A stretch of DNA of 64,000 bases from Caballeronia sp. GAFFF1 (lineage in GTDB: Bacteria > Pseudomonadota > Gammaproteobacteria > Burkholderiales > Burkholderiaceae): positions 248,001 through 312,000 of the forward strand of contig NZ_JALQEM010000028.1 in the NCBI RefSeq assembly GCF_023630705.1, written 5' to 3'. Shown here in pieces: positions 23,354 through 32,257 of the stretch. The position numbers and the translations under genes are program-made. How positions within the stretch are numbered: position 1 is the stretch's first letter; each line of letters begins with the position of its first letter. The notes beneath the pieces are model-generated. The model saw only the letters and a program-made list of their open reading frames with translations, was not told the origin of the DNA and searched no databases.

Positions 23354-25618
23354 TCAGCGGAAGCGGTAATTCAACGTCGCGAGGAACGTGCGGCCAAGGC
23401 CCGGCACCGCGCGTCCGCCGTCGGACGGAATCAGGGCGTCGTAGTACTTCTTGTCCGTGAGGTTCACCACGTTGAACTGGATATCGTAGCGTTTCTGATG
23501 ATACGCGGCCATCGCATCCCATCGCGTATAGCCGCCGACCTGCACGAGGTTGTTGTTGGCCGCATAGCGCGACGACACGTACGATGGACCGCCGCCGAAT
23601 TCCCAGTTCGGCGTGACGTTATACGTGGACCATAGCGTCAGCATGTGATGCGGCGTGTTGGCGAGCGTGTTGCCGGTGGTGCCGTCGAGCGCCTTCTGCA
23701 CAGTGCCGTCCATGTACGTATAGCCGCCGAACACCTGCCACTTGTTCGTGATGTGGCCCGCAACGCCGAGCTGATAACCTCGCACGCGCACATCGCCATC
23801 GAGCGTGTATTCGCCGGTGGAGACCTGCGTGCGCGCGTTGGTTTTCTCGATGTTGAAGAGCGACTGCGTCACCGAAAGCCCGCCGTTCAGCAGGTCCCAC
23901 TTCGAGCCGATCTCATACGAACGGTTCTTCTCTGGCGGCGTGTTCTGCTGGTTGTTGGTAAGCGTGAGGGCTTCGAGCGACGGGTTGAACGACGTGCCAT
24001 ACGACACGTAATACGACTGCCATTCGGTCGGCTGCCACACGATGCCGGTGCGCACGCTCGTGAAGTAGTTCGTCTGCGTGGCATAACCCGGTGCGTTGAT
24101 CGAGTTATGAATCGATGCTTCATAGCGATCCCAGCGCACGCCGCCGATCCACTTCCAATGTTCGCCGAAGGAAATGGTGTCGTTGAGATAGAGCCCGATG
24201 CCGTTCGCGCTGGACTCGGCGAGATTGGTGGCGACCTCCCGATAATTCGACGGACGCGTCGTATAGGTCGGGTCGACGAGCGGCACGATCGCTAGCGTAT
24301 TGGACGGCAGACCCGGGGTGGTCGCGGTGAAGCTCTGATTGCTATAGGTCTCGTGGCTCAGATCGACGCCGACGAGCATGTCGTGCTTGAGGAAGCCTGT
24401 CGCGAACTTGCCTTCGAAGTCGGTCGTGTTGTAGACCGAGTGGTCGTTGATATTGCGGTCCTTACCTTGCAGCCGTACGTAAAGCGAAGAGAGCGGTAAT
24501 GTCGTGTAGTTTCCGTTCGTCAACGCAGTGGATGTGCCGAGCGGCCCGGTCAACACGGCGGCCGCGTTCGTCGCGCGCGCTTCGGTGCTGTAGTGACTGA
24601 ATTGCGTTTGATTGCGCAGCGTGAAGACATCGTTGAAGCGATGCTCCACTCGCGCGTTGAGCGTTTGCACGTCCTGGATCGTGCGGTCGTCGGTGAAGCC
24701 GTAGAAGGTCTTCGTATCGACCGGCGCAGGATGCCCGTTGAGCGGCGGAATGCCGTAGTCGGGCTGATCGCGATTGTGCTGAATGAGGGCGGATAGGGTC
24801 ACTTGCGTCGGCGTGCCGATGCCGAACTTCACTTCCGGCGCGACGCCGTAGTCCTTGCTCTTCATCTGATCGCGGGTCGAGCCCAGGTCCTGACCGAACG
24901 CGTTGATGCGAAACGCGGAAGTCTCAGTCATCGGCTGATTGATATCGACGGTCGTGCGGTAGCGGTCGTGCGTGCCCGCTTGCACGGATACATCGGCGCG
25001 CGGCTTCAGTTCCGGCTGCTTGCTCACCTGATTGATGACGCCGCCTGTCGAGCCGCGCCCGAAGTACAGGGACGACGGCCCGTACAGCACGTCGATGGAT
25101 TCGAGGTTGAACGTGTCGCGATAGTACTGGCCGCGGTCGCGAAAGCCGTCGAGATAGATATCGGTGCGCGCGGTGAAGCCGCGCAAGTTGATGTTATTGC
25201 CGATCTGGCCGCCTTCCGCTGCGCCGAGCGTGACGCCCGGCACGTTGCGCAGCGCGTCCGAGAACGAACTGACCGCCTGCGACTGCAGAACGGCCTTCGG
25301 CACGACGACGACTGCTTGCGGGATGTCGCGCAATGCGGCGGGGACTTTTGCACCGACGCTCGATACTTCGGGCTGGAAGTCGCGCGACGTGTCGCTTTGT
25401 CCCGTCACCTTGACGGCGGGCAGGGCGGCAGTTTCAGGCGCGGCCGAAGCGGAATCTGCGTTCGCGCTTGCGGCGCCGTTGATGCTGTCTGCGGAACTGC
25501 TCTGAACGGAGGCGGCGGCTCGCGTGTTTTCTGTTGCCGTTTGCGCGTAAAGCGGCGCGGCCATCGGCATGGCAGCCATACTGACCAGGGCCGCGGCGAG
25601 CGGCGTTTTCCTCAGCAT
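23354..25618 (-). CDS. TonB-dependent catecholate siderophore receptor (Fiu/PiuA-like)
   Basis: A 754-residue outer-membrane receptor. A signal peptide (LAAALVSMAAMPMAAPLYA) leads to a serine/alanine-rich spacer and the TonB box region ALPAVKVTGQSD. The plug domain (about 85-215) contains DIPQAVVVVPKAVLQSQAVS, the RNVPGVTLGAAEGGQ strand, NLRGFTARTDIYLDG and YGPSSLYFGRGSTGGVINQV. The beta-barrel ends GLGRTFLATLNYRFR with terminal phenylalanine. It imports iron-loaded catechol siderophores or their breakdown products using TonB energy. A Fur box lies upstream and a PiuC-like hydroxylase follows, the standard iron-starvation arrangement. Confidence 0.93.
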   Translation of the reverse strand: MLRKTPLAAALVSMAAMPMAAPLYAQTATENTRAAASVQSSSADSINGAASANADSASAAPETAALPAVKVTGQSDTSRDFQPEVSSVGAKVPAALRDIPQAVVVVPKAVLQSQAVSSFSDALRNVPGVTLGAAEGGQIGNNINLRGFTARTDIYLDGFRDRGQYYRDTFNLESIDVLYGPSSLYFGRGSTGGVINQVSKQPELKPRADVSVQAGTHDRYRTTVDINQPMTETSAFRINAFGQDLGSTRDQMKSKDYGVAPEVKFGIGTPTQVTLSALIQHNRDQPDYGIPPLNGHPAPVDTKTFYGFTDDRTIQDVQTLNARVEHRFNDVFTLRNQTQFSHYSTEARATNAAAVLTGPLGTSTALTNGNYTTLPLSSLYVRLQGKDRNINDHSVYNTTDFEGKFATGFLKHDMLVGVDLSHETYSNQSFTATTPGLPSNTLAIVPLVDPTYTTRPSNYREVATNLAESSANGIGLYLNDTISFGEHWKWIGGVRWDRYEASIHNSINAPGYATQTNYFTSVRTGIVWQPTEWQSYYVSYGTSFNPSLEALTLTNNQQNTPPEKNRSYEIGSKWDLLNGGLSVTQSLFNIEKTNARTQVSTGEYTLDGDVRVRGYQLGVAGHITNKWQVFGGYTYMDGTVQKALDGTTGNTLANTPHHMLTLWSTYNVTPNWEFGGGPSYVSSRYAANNNLVQVGGYTRWDAMAAYHQKRYDIQFNVVNLTDKKYYDALIPSDGGRAVPGLGRTFLATLNYRFR

Positions 25619-25714
25619 ATCGTTCCCCGATATTTTGTTAGTGAGTTCGGAACGACGAGGGACCGGCTGTCCGCATCGTCATGCTTCACCTGCATCCGCG
25701 AATCTGCGGCGCTA

Positions 25715-25733
25715 AATGAGAATCAGTATCATT
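25715..25733 (-). promoter_or_regulatory. Fur box upstream of the siderophore receptor
   Basis: AATGAGAATCAGTATCATT closely follows the 19-bp Fur consensus GATAATGATAATCATTATC, with the characteristic paired hexamers. It lies 97 bp upstream of the receptor start codon, in a suitable place for iron-dependent repression of the receptor and hydroxylase genes. Confidence 0.8.
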
Positions 25734-25798
25734 ACACAATGTGACAAGATTTTGTAAGTACCTGTTCGTTTCACGTGGGAACTCGGCGCGACTTGTTT

Positions 25799-25877
25799 TG
25801 CATCTTGCATGCACCATTCAGCGTGCAGAATGCACAAAAAATGCGCATCGAAAGGGAAGGTGCACCAAGATGGGATG
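25799..25877 (+). promoter_or_regulatory. Cluster of NtrC-like enhancer sites upstream of the Amt gene
   Basis: Three elements resemble the NtrC consensus TGCACC-N5-GGTGCA: TGCACCATTCAGCGTGCA (25810-25827, spacer one base long), TGCACAAAAAATGCGCA (25831-25847), and the left half TGCACC at 25861 followed by GG after five bases. They sit about 90-155 bp upstream of the sigma-54 promoter, the usual enhancer distance. Individual matches are imperfect. Confidence 0.5.
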
Positions 25878-25963
25878 AAAGCGTTCCGGGGATGACGCGG
25901 CCTGCACTGTTCGGAAGCGTCCGCACAGCTTCCGCGCACCTCACTGCACACAAATTGCGCGGA

Positions 25964-25979
25964 TGGCCCGGATATTGCA
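25964..25979 (+). promoter_or_regulatory. Sigma-54 (RpoN) promoter of the Amt gene
   Basis: TGGCCCGGATATTGCA matches the sigma-54 consensus TGGCACG-N4-TTGCA except for one base, with invariant GG (-24) and GC (-12) at correct spacing. The predicted start of transcription, near 25990, is about 20 bases before the Amt start codon. Nitrogen-limitation control through NtrC is the natural reading. Confidence 0.7.
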
Positions 25980-26011
25980 CCTGTCGGCGTTTTTTTGAGA
26001 CGTCCGCCGAT

Positions 26012-27214
26012 ATGCAGGCACTTCAATCCGGTACTGACACCCTGTTCCTCTTGCTGGGCGCCGCCATGGTGCTTGCCATGCACGCAGGTTTCGCGTTCCT
26101 CGAATTGGGAACCGTCAGGCGCGAGAATCAGGTGAACGCGCTCGTCAAGATCCTCGTGGACTTCGCCGTATCCACGCTCGCGTACTTCTTCATCGGCTAC
26201 AACATTGCGTATGGCGTGCAGTTCATGCACGGAGCCGACGTTCTCGCGCAGCACAACGGCTATGCGCTCGTGCGCTTCTTCTTCCTCTTGACGTTCGCGG
26301 CGGCGGTGCCGGCGATCGTGTCGGGAGGCATTGCCGAGCGTTCGAAGTTCAACCCGCAGCTATTCGCGACCTGCGTGATCGTCGGGTTCATTTATCCGCT
26401 GCTCGAAGGCATCGCGTGGAACGACCGGTTCGGCGTTCAGACGTGGCTCACGCAGGCATTCGGTGCGCCGTTTCACGACTTCGCGGGTTCCGTCGTCGTG
26501 CATGCGTTCGGCGGCTGGGTCGCGTTGCCGGCGGTGCTGCTGCTCGGGCCGCGCCACGGCCGTTATCACAAGGATGGACGCATCGCCGCACACCCGCCGT
26601 CGAGCATTCCTTTTCTCGCGCTCGGCGCGTGGGTGCTCGCGGTCGGCTGGTTCGGCTTCAACGTGATGAGCGCGCAGACGGTCGACAAGATCAGCGGTCT
26701 GGTTGCGGTGAATTCACTGATGGCGATGGTCGGCGGCACGCTCGCCGCGTGGGTCGCGGGGCGTAACGATCCGGGCTTTGCGTACAACGGCCCGCTGGCC
26801 GGACTGGTCGCGGTATGTGCCGGATCCGACGTGATGCATCCGCTCGGGGCGTTGATCGTCGGGGCGGTGGCGGGCGTGTTGTTCGTGCAGATGTTCACCT
26901 GTGTTCAGAACCGCTGGCGGATCGACGACGTGCTCGGCGTCTGGCCGCTGCATGGTCTCTGCGGCGCGTGGGGCGGCATTGCGGCAGGCGTGTTCGGGCA
27001 GAAGGCGTTCGGCGGGATCGGCGGCGTGTCGATGGGGTCGCAGTGCATCGGCACCGTTGGCGCGGTCTTGCTCGCGCTCGCGGGCGGCGCTGCCGTCTAC
27101 GGCGTCATCAAGATGACGGTGGGACTGCGCCTCGATCGCGAGGACGAGTTCAACGGCGCGGACCTGGCGATCCATCGCATTTCGTCGACGCCGGATCGAG
27201 AAATGGCCGGCTGA
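26012..27214 (+). CDS. Ammonium transporter (AmtB/Amt family)
   Basis: A 400-residue inner-membrane ammonium channel with eleven hydrophobic helices. Recognisable blocks are GTDTLFLLLGAAMVLAMHAG, FAFLELGTVRRENQVNALVK, PAIVSGGIAERSKFNPQLF, the family signature DFAGSVVVHAFGGWVALPAV with the first pore histidine, and VWPLHGLCGAWGGIAAGVFG with the second. It starts MQALQSGTDT at 26012 with no separate cleaved signal peptide. No PII (glnK) gene is adjacent, unlike the classic glnK-amtB operon. The upstream sigma-54 promoter and NtrC-like sites indicate induction under nitrogen limitation. A hybrid sensor kinase follows. Confidence 0.93.
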   Translation: MQALQSGTDTLFLLLGAAMVLAMHAGFAFLELGTVRRENQVNALVKILVDFAVSTLAYFFIGYNIAYGVQFMHGADVLAQHNGYALVRFFFLLTFAAAVPAIVSGGIAERSKFNPQLFATCVIVGFIYPLLEGIAWNDRFGVQTWLTQAFGAPFHDFAGSVVVHAFGGWVALPAVLLLGPRHGRYHKDGRIAAHPPSSIPFLALGAWVLAVGWFGFNVMSAQTVDKISGLVAVNSLMAMVGGTLAAWVAGRNDPGFAYNGPLAGLVAVCAGSDVMHPLGALIVGAVAGVLFVQMFTCVQNRWRIDDVLGVWPLHGLCGAWGGIAAGVFGQKAFGGIGGVSMGSQCIGTVGAVLLALAGGAAVYGVIKMTVGLRLDREDEFNGADLAIHRISSTPDREMAG

Positions 27215-27249
27215 ACCGGCAATCCGCCCTCCGGCCGTTAGCGCCGGTT

Positions 27250-27264
27250 TGCATGCAAGATGCA
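27250..27264. repeat. 15-bp inverted repeat partner flanking the Amt gene
   Basis: TGCATGCAAGATGCA here is the exact reverse complement of TGCATCTTGCATGCA at 25799-25813, so a perfect 15-bp inverted pair brackets the ammonium transporter gene at a distance of about 1.45 kb. The unit contains TGCA half-sites like those of NtrC operators. Confidence 0.7.
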
Positions 27265-27522
27265 CCCTACAGGCATTTTGCATGCCGCCGCCGGCCGGAT
27301 TAGCAACTTTCGCGAGCCGGCGCAAAACCGGTGCAAAGCCGGTGCAAGAGCCCGGGCACGCGCTTCGCTGAAAGCGACCGCTCCGACAAGACCGGCGCCG
27401 AACCGGCAAAGCGACGCGTGCTTTGCCTGATTGACGCAGAACCTTCGATTGACGAGAATCGCGGCCCGGTCACGGTCGGCTTGCTATGCCGATGCGTGCT
27501 GGCCGGTTACGATATACCGGCC
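27265..27522 (+). promoter_or_regulatory. Region upstream of the hybrid kinase with possible sigma-54 elements
   Basis: The gap contains two GGTGCA half-sites spaced 11 bp apart (near 27330-27346). After them GGGCACGCGCTTCGCT (27354-27369) resembles a sigma-54 promoter with GG and GC in place but a weaker -12 block. A palindrome, GGCCGGT/ACCGGCC, lies at 27501-27522. Together they hint that the kinase gene is also nitrogen-regulated, but each match is modest. Confidence 0.3.
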
Positions 27523-27544
27523 GATCCCCAACAAGGCCGAGAGC

Positions 27545-29743
27545 TTGAATCCTACAGAGACCGGTTCCTTCGATTTGCCGCTCCCGTTGCGCAACTTCTC
27601 GTTGACGCGACGCGTGCTGCTGCTTGTCCTGGCCGCGTCCATCGCCGTTCCGCTCGCCTGTCTCGGCATCTACGGCTATTACGACTATCAGCGGCGATTC
27701 GCCGAAGCCGGCGACTTGACCGAGCGGCTCGCGCGCGTGGCGAACGAACACGCGCTCAAAGTGCTGGACCTCAACCAGCAACTGGAGACGCGCGTCGTCG
27801 ATATGCTGGGCGACAGTGACGACGCGGACATCAAAATGCGCGAGGAAGCCTTGCATCGCGCGCTCGACGACATGAGCGGCACGCTCGCGCAGGTCGCCGC
27901 CATTTCGGTCTTCGGCGCGAACGGCGCGCTGCTCGTGAACAGCCGCCGGTATCCCGCGCCGGAGGTGTCGATTGCCGCGCGCGACGACTTTCTTTCGGCC
28001 CGCGCGTTCGCGCCCGTCACCTATTTCTCGATGCCGTTGCGCGGCAAGGTGGCGCAAACGGACGTCTTCACGACGACCATGGGGCGCATCGGCCACAACG
28101 GGCAGTTTCTCGGCGTCGTGTCGATTGCCCTGAAGCGCGATTATTTCGTCGACTTCTATCGCGAGATCGCAGCGGGCGACTCAGCGCTCGTGATCGGTCT
28201 GTATCGGCGCGATGGCGGCATTCTCGTGCGCTATCCGCCGAGCCCCGGCCCCGCGTCGTCGCAAGCCGCGAACAACACGCCGTTCACAGACGCGTTCCGC
28301 AACAACGAGCTTTTCGGACGCGTGCGCATGACATCGACCATCGATCACGTCGAGCGTGTGCTTGCCTACCGGCGTGTCGGCGATTTTCCGCTCTATGTCG
28401 CGACCGGCTATGCGACGTCGGTCGTGCGGGCGCAGTGGCGGCAGAACCTCGCGCTCGTCGCAGCGATCGCGGCGCTGCCATGCATGGCCGTATGGCTTCT
28501 CATCGCGTTCTCCATTCGCCGGCTCGACGCGGAGCGCGTCGCGTGGGAACGCTGGCAGGCGGAAGTCGCGACGAGGCTGTCCGTCGAAGCATCGACGCGG
28601 CAGTTGCGGCGCATGGGCGCGCTCGGCAATCTGGTGGCGAACGTCGCGCACGATTTCAATAACCTGCTGATGGTCGTGTCGGCGAACATGGCCCTTGCAC
28701 GGCGCAAGCATTTCAACGATGTGGAGAGCGAAGTGCTCGCGGTGGAACGCGCGACGGCCGGCGCGGAGTCGCTCGCGCGGCGGCTGATGAGCGTCGCGCG
28801 CAAGCATCCGCTGAAGCAGGAAGTCATCGACCCCGCCGCGTGGATCAGAAGCATGCTCGAAATCGTGAAGCGCGCGGTGCATCCGTCGGTCTCGTTGACG
28901 GTCGAGTTCTCAGCGGACGTGTGGCCCATCATGGCCGATGCCGTGGAACTCGAACTGGCGCTCGTCAATATCGTCGCGAACGCAAGCGAAGCGATGCCGC
29001 ACGGCGGGCGCATCGTCATTCGTTGTCAGAACGCGCGCCTGCGTGGCGCGGAAACTGACCTGCCCGATGGCGAATACGTGCTTATTTCCGTGACGGACAA
29101 CGGCGAAGGCATGAGCGAAGCCGTGCTGCGCCGCGCGTTCGAACCGCTCTTCACGACCAAGGTACGCGGAGCGGGCACGGGCCTCGGACTCTCGCAAGTG
29201 CTGGCCGCATGCGAACAGGCGGGCGGCAGCGCGCGCATCACGAGCGTGCCGGGCGCGGGCACCACGGTTCGGCTCTATCTGCCGAGGCATCACGGTCCGG
29301 CGACGGCGCCTGCCGCCAAGCCCGTCGAGGTCGAGAAGACGCCCGCCAAACCGCCGCGAGTCGCGGACGACGACCATCCGTTCCGAGGCATGTCGGTGCT
29401 GCTCGTGGAAGACAACACCGACGTCGCGGCGGGCGTCATGGCGGTGCTGGAAGTCTTCGGGTGCACCGTGCATCACGAGGAAAGCGCGGATGCGGCGTTC
29501 GCGCTCATGGGCGAGGGCTACAGCTTCGATCTCGTGCTCTCCGACGTGCAGATGCCCGGCAAGATGAACGGCATCGACCTCGCGGAGCAGATCACGAAGC
29601 GGCTGCCTTCGCAGAAGCTCGTGCTGATGACAGGCTATGCCGACGAGATCGAGCGCGCGAAGCATCTCGGCGTGCCGATTCTCGCGAAGCCTTTCGACAT
29701 GGACGACCTACGCGATCTCATCACGGACGGCGTGCCGCACTGA
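27545..29743 (+). CDS. Hybrid sensor histidine kinase with receiver domain
   Basis: A membrane-bound hybrid kinase of about 732 residues. A first transmembrane helix (RRVLLLVLAASIAVPLACLG), a periplasmic Cache-like sensor of roughly 250 residues and a second helix (ALPCMAVWLLIAFSI) precede the kinase core. The phospho-acceptor is in NVAHDFNNLLMVV, the ATP-binding N box is NIVANASEAMPHGG, then DNGEGMSE and GTGLGLSQV. The C-terminal receiver (from about residue 615) has the phospho-aspartate in VLSDVQMPG and the conserved lysine in AKPFD. No ATG suits the start: TTG codons at 27431 and 27545 are the options, and 27545 is chosen because residues before it look non-coding. Its place after the Amt gene suggests nitrogen sensing, unproven. 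Confidence 0.85.
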   Translation: MNPTETGSFDLPLPLRNFSLTRRVLLLVLAASIAVPLACLGIYGYYDYQRRFAEAGDLTERLARVANEHALKVLDLNQQLETRVVDMLGDSDDADIKMREEALHRALDDMSGTLAQVAAISVFGANGALLVNSRRYPAPEVSIAARDDFLSARAFAPVTYFSMPLRGKVAQTDVFTTTMGRIGHNGQFLGVVSIALKRDYFVDFYREIAAGDSALVIGLYRRDGGILVRYPPSPGPASSQAANNTPFTDAFRNNELFGRVRMTSTIDHVERVLAYRRVGDFPLYVATGYATSVVRAQWRQNLALVAAIAALPCMAVWLLIAFSIRRLDAERVAWERWQAEVATRLSVEASTRQLRRMGALGNLVANVAHDFNNLLMVVSANMALARRKHFNDVESEVLAVERATAGAESLARRLMSVARKHPLKQEVIDPAAWIRSMLEIVKRAVHPSVSLTVEFSADVWPIMADAVELELALVNIVANASEAMPHGGRIVIRCQNARLRGAETDLPDGEYVLISVTDNGEGMSEAVLRRAFEPLFTTKVRGAGTGLGLSQVLAACEQAGGSARITSVPGAGTTVRLYLPRHHGPATAPAAKPVEVEKTPAKPPRVADDDHPFRGMSVLLVEDNTDVAAGVMAVLEVFGCTVHHEESADAAFALMGEGYSFDLVLSDVQMPGKMNGIDLAEQITKRLPSQKLVLMTGYADEIERAKHLGVPILAKPFDMDDLRDLITDGVPH

Positions 29744-29750
29744 GTGGACG

Positions 29751-30251
29751 TTACTTGTGCTTGGGCACGGGACGCGCGCCGACGAGAGGATTGAACGACC
29801 GGCGCTCTTCTGTCGACGCTTCGTCGTCGGCCGAGGCTTTGGCGCGGCGCGCATTCGTGCGCTTGCCGCCGAGTTGATCGAGCAGGTCTTCGTCGTCGGT
29901 GGCTTCAGCGTCTGCTTCCGCGTCGTCTTGCGCGGCCGCGGCGGTCGCTTGCCCGGCGCCTGCAAGATGCTCCATGACGGAGACGAAGTCCTTCTGCGCG
30001 GACTTGATCGCGCGGCCCGGCATCATGATGAGCACGACTGCTTCCTGCACGGTGTGATCGTCGACGGTATGCAGCGTGCCGGCTTCCGTCCAGTCGATGC
30101 TGCTCCCGGCATACGCTGCGATCACATGTTGCAGCACCGCAGGCGACAGCACGCCTGCATCGTATAGACCGACGATCTGCCTTTCAGCAAGCGCGAAGAG
30201 ACTCGTCTTCGGAGCAGCGCTTGCCTTCGATGCGGATTTGCGGGCGGCCAT
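29751..30251 (-). CDS. Hypothetical protein with acidic linker, 166 residues
   Basis: It starts MAARKSASKASAAPKTSLFA at 30251, one base after the stop of the sorbosone-dehydrogenase-like gene, so translation is probably coupled. Residues 15-95 appear folded, with ALAERQIVGLYDAGVLSPAV followed by HVIAAYAGSSIDWTEAGTLH. The second half is low-complexity alanine and acidic residues, then a basic arginine/lysine end. I do not recognise a family. No signal peptide is present, unlike its upstream partner, so a direct enzymatic link is doubtful. Confidence 0.6.
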   Translation of the reverse strand: MAARKSASKASAAPKTSLFALAERQIVGLYDAGVLSPAVLQHVIAAYAGSSIDWTEAGTLHTVDDHTVQEAVVLIMMPGRAIKSAQKDFVSVMEHLAGAGQATAAAAQDDAEADAEATDDEDLLDQLGGKRTNARRAKASADDEASTEERRSFNPLVGARPVPKHK

Positions 30252-30252
30252 G

Positions 30253-31578
30253 TTATTTCGATCCGGGCGCGAGCCGCCATACCGTATTGCCGACATCGTC
30301 GGCGACCAGCAGGCTGCCTGCGTGGTCCACGGCGACGCCGACGGGACGCCCCAGCGCGTGCCCGTCCGCCGAAAGAAATCCGGTCAGAATATCTTCGGGC
30401 GGACCCGAGGGCTTGCCATCCTGGAACGGCACGAATATCACCTTATAACCGCTTCTCGGCTTGCGATTCCATGACCCGTGCTGACCAATGAAGGCGCCGT
30501 TCCAGTAGTGCTGCGGGAAGGCTTTCGCGTCGTAGAACGCGAGACCGAGCGAGGCCGTATGCGCGCCGAGCGCATAGTCAGGCACGGTGGCCGACTCGAC
30601 CAAATCCGTGCGTTGCGGCTTGACGCGATCATCCACATGCTGGCCGTAATAGCTATAAGGCCAGCCATAGAATGCACCGTCCTTCACCGCGGTCATGTAA
30701 TCGGGGACAAGCTCGTTGCCGAGTTCATCGCGCTCATTCACGGCCGTCCATAATGCGCCGGTTTGCGGCTGCCACGACATTCCGTTCGGATTGCGAAGCC
30801 CGGTTGCATAGAGACGGGTCTGTCTACTCGCGATATCCACTTCCATGATGGCCGCGCGCCCGTTCTCCGCTTCGATGCCGTTCTCCGCGGCATTGCTGTT
30901 CGAGCCGACCGTCACGTACAGCCGCTTGCCATCCGGACTCGCGATGATGTTCTTGGTCCAGTGATGGTTGATTGGTCCGGCGGGCAGGTCGATGAATTTC
31001 TCGCCCGTCGATTCGATGGTCGTTTCGCCTGTCCGATACTTGAAGCGCAGCACGGCATCGGTATCGGCGACATAGAGATCATCTCCGACCAGCGCCATGC
31101 CGAAGGGCGAATGCAAATGATCGATGAATACGGTCCGCGTCTCCGCGACGCCGTCGCCGTCGGCATCGCGCAACAACACGATCCGGTCGGGACTCGCCAT
31201 GCCCGCGCCCGCGCGCTTCATCACCTTCTTCATGACGGCGCCCTTGATGCCCGAATTCTCGTCGTGCTCGGCGGGGGCATTGCTCTCGGCAACGAGGACG
31301 TCGCCGTTCGGCAGCGTGATGATCCAGCGCGGATGATCGAGTCCGGACGCGAAGGCGGTTACATCGAAGCCTGCAGGCGATATCGGCTTCTGACCTTCCG
31401 CCCACTGCTTCGCGGGCGCGATGTTCACGGTCGGCAACAACGCACGGCGCGGCGCGGGAAGCGCGGGATCGGGCCCGAAGTCGGTCGGATAGTCATCCGC
31501 GAGCGCGATGCTGCACGAGACGGTCAGCATCGCGACGAGCGTGACGCAGAGGCACTTGCGCGCGTCGGGAAGCGCCAT
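30253..31578 (-). CDS. Sorbosone dehydrogenase family / PQQ-type sugar dehydrogenase
   Basis: A 441-residue periplasmic beta-propeller protein. A signal sequence ends about ALA-DDYPTD (a cysteine in LTVSCS could instead be a lipobox-like site). Then come [20 protein letters not shown], the propeller turns [20 protein letters not shown] and [36 protein letters not shown], and the family motif [14 protein letters not shown]. The fold is that of soluble PQQ-dependent aldose/sorbosone dehydrogenases, which oxidise sugars or aldehydes in the periplasm, but cofactor use is not proven. A detached pqqA gene 2 kb away makes a PQQ link attractive. It is the middle gene of a three-gene unit. Confidence 0.82.
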   Translation of the reverse strand: MALPDARKCLCVTLVAMLTVSCSIALADDYPTDFGPDPALPAPRRALLPTVNIAPAKQWAEGQKPISPAGFDVTAFASGLDHPRWIITLPNGDVLVAESNAPAEHDENSGIKGAVMKKVMKRAGAGMASPDRIVLLRDADGDGVAETRTVFIDHLHSPFGMALVGDDLYVADTDAVLRFKYRTGETTIESTGEKFIDLPAGPINHHWTKNIIASPDGKRLYVTVGSNSNAAENGIEAENGRAAIMEVDIASRQTRLYATGLRNPNGMSWQPQTGALWTAVNERDELGNELVPDYMTAVKDGAFYGWPYSYYGQHVDDRVKPQRTDLVESATVPDYALGAHTASLGLAFYDAKAFPQHYWNGAFIGQHGSWNRKPRSGYKVIFVPFQDGKPSGPPEDILTGFLSADGHALGRPVGVAVDHAGSLLVADDVGNTVWRLAPGSK

Positions 31579-31581
31579 GCA

Positions 31582-31749
31582 TCAGCCCCCGCCGATGCCC
31601 TGCACGATCTTTCCCGTGCCGTCGCAAGTGGGACAATCGCCGCCGTCTTGCTTGCCTGTGCCGTTGCAGTCGGGACAGATGTCTTCGCCGGTGCCGGGTG
31701 CGCCCGGTTCGGCTTCATCGCCTGGACTGAGAGGAGGTTCTTGCGCCAT
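31582..31749 (-). CDS. 55-residue zinc-knuckle protein (two CxxCxGxG motifs)
   Basis: A very short gene starting MAQEPPLSPGDEAEPGAPGT at 31749 behind an AGGAGA site. Its second half is two DnaJ-like knuckles, CPDCNGTG and CPTCDGTG, separated by a KQDGGD linker, followed by a glycine-rich end. Four cysteines in this pattern normally bind one zinc ion. The stop is three bases before the start of the sorbosone-dehydrogenase-like gene, so the two are co-transcribed. It may be a small chaperone or redox helper, but that is only inference from the knuckles. Confidence 0.75.
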   Translation of the reverse strand: MAQEPPLSPGDEAEPGAPGTGEDICPDCNGTGKQDGGDCPTCDGTGKIVQGIGGG

Positions 31750-31827
31750 GACTGTCTCCTGGGTGGGTGTGCCTTGGCGAGAAGCAAAGACTATTCCGCA
31801 GCAGCGCGCAAAGGCGTTCGTCGGCCT

Positions 31828-32244
31828 TCAGAGCTTTCGACCGAATGCCTCGCGCAAATGCCTCTTCGCTTGCTCAAGCGTATTGCGCCGCGTCTTCGGC
31901 AAGTTGCGCCCCGCGCGATTGATATAGAAATTGAGCATCGACATGGCCGACTGAAACGGCGTGCCCTTGCGCCGCGTGCTTTCGGTCGACGAGCGTTTGA
32001 GCGACTGCGCGATCTCTTCGGCGTTGCCGTTCTTGAAGATATCGCGCTGGAGATCCATCGCGTCGCTCGTTTCCATCACATGATGCGACCAGCGGTGCGT
32101 CGAATTGGCGGACTTCGCTTTCTTGCTTCCGGATTTCTTGTGATCGCTCGCGAGCGTATGGCGCTGCCGTGTGGTGCTGCGCTTGCCCGAACCCGCTTTG
32201 CCCGCGCGTCCTTCGGTCTTCTTGGTCTTGCGTTCCGTCGGCAT
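31828..32244 (-). CDS. DUF3175 domain protein
   Basis: A 138-residue basic protein. An arginine- and lysine-rich N terminus (1-48) is followed by the DUF3175 domain: HRWSHHVMETSDAMDLQRDI, IAQSLKRSSTESTRRKGTPF, then QSAMSMLNFYINRAGRNLPK, ending AKRHLREAFGRKL. The function is unknown; the high charge suggests nucleic acid binding. Such genes often accompany stress and DNA-repair genes in Burkholderia and Rhizobiales, and here a uracil-DNA glycosylase gene lies directly upstream (13 bases), probably in one transcript. Confidence 0.85.
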   Translation of the reverse strand: MPTERKTKKTEGRAGKAGSGKRSTTRQRHTLASDHKKSGSKKAKSANSTHRWSHHVMETSDAMDLQRDIFKNGNAEEIAQSLKRSSTESTRRKGTPFQSAMSMLNFYINRAGRNLPKTRRNTLEQAKRHLREAFGRKL

Positions 32245-32257
32245 GACGGTTCCTCCA

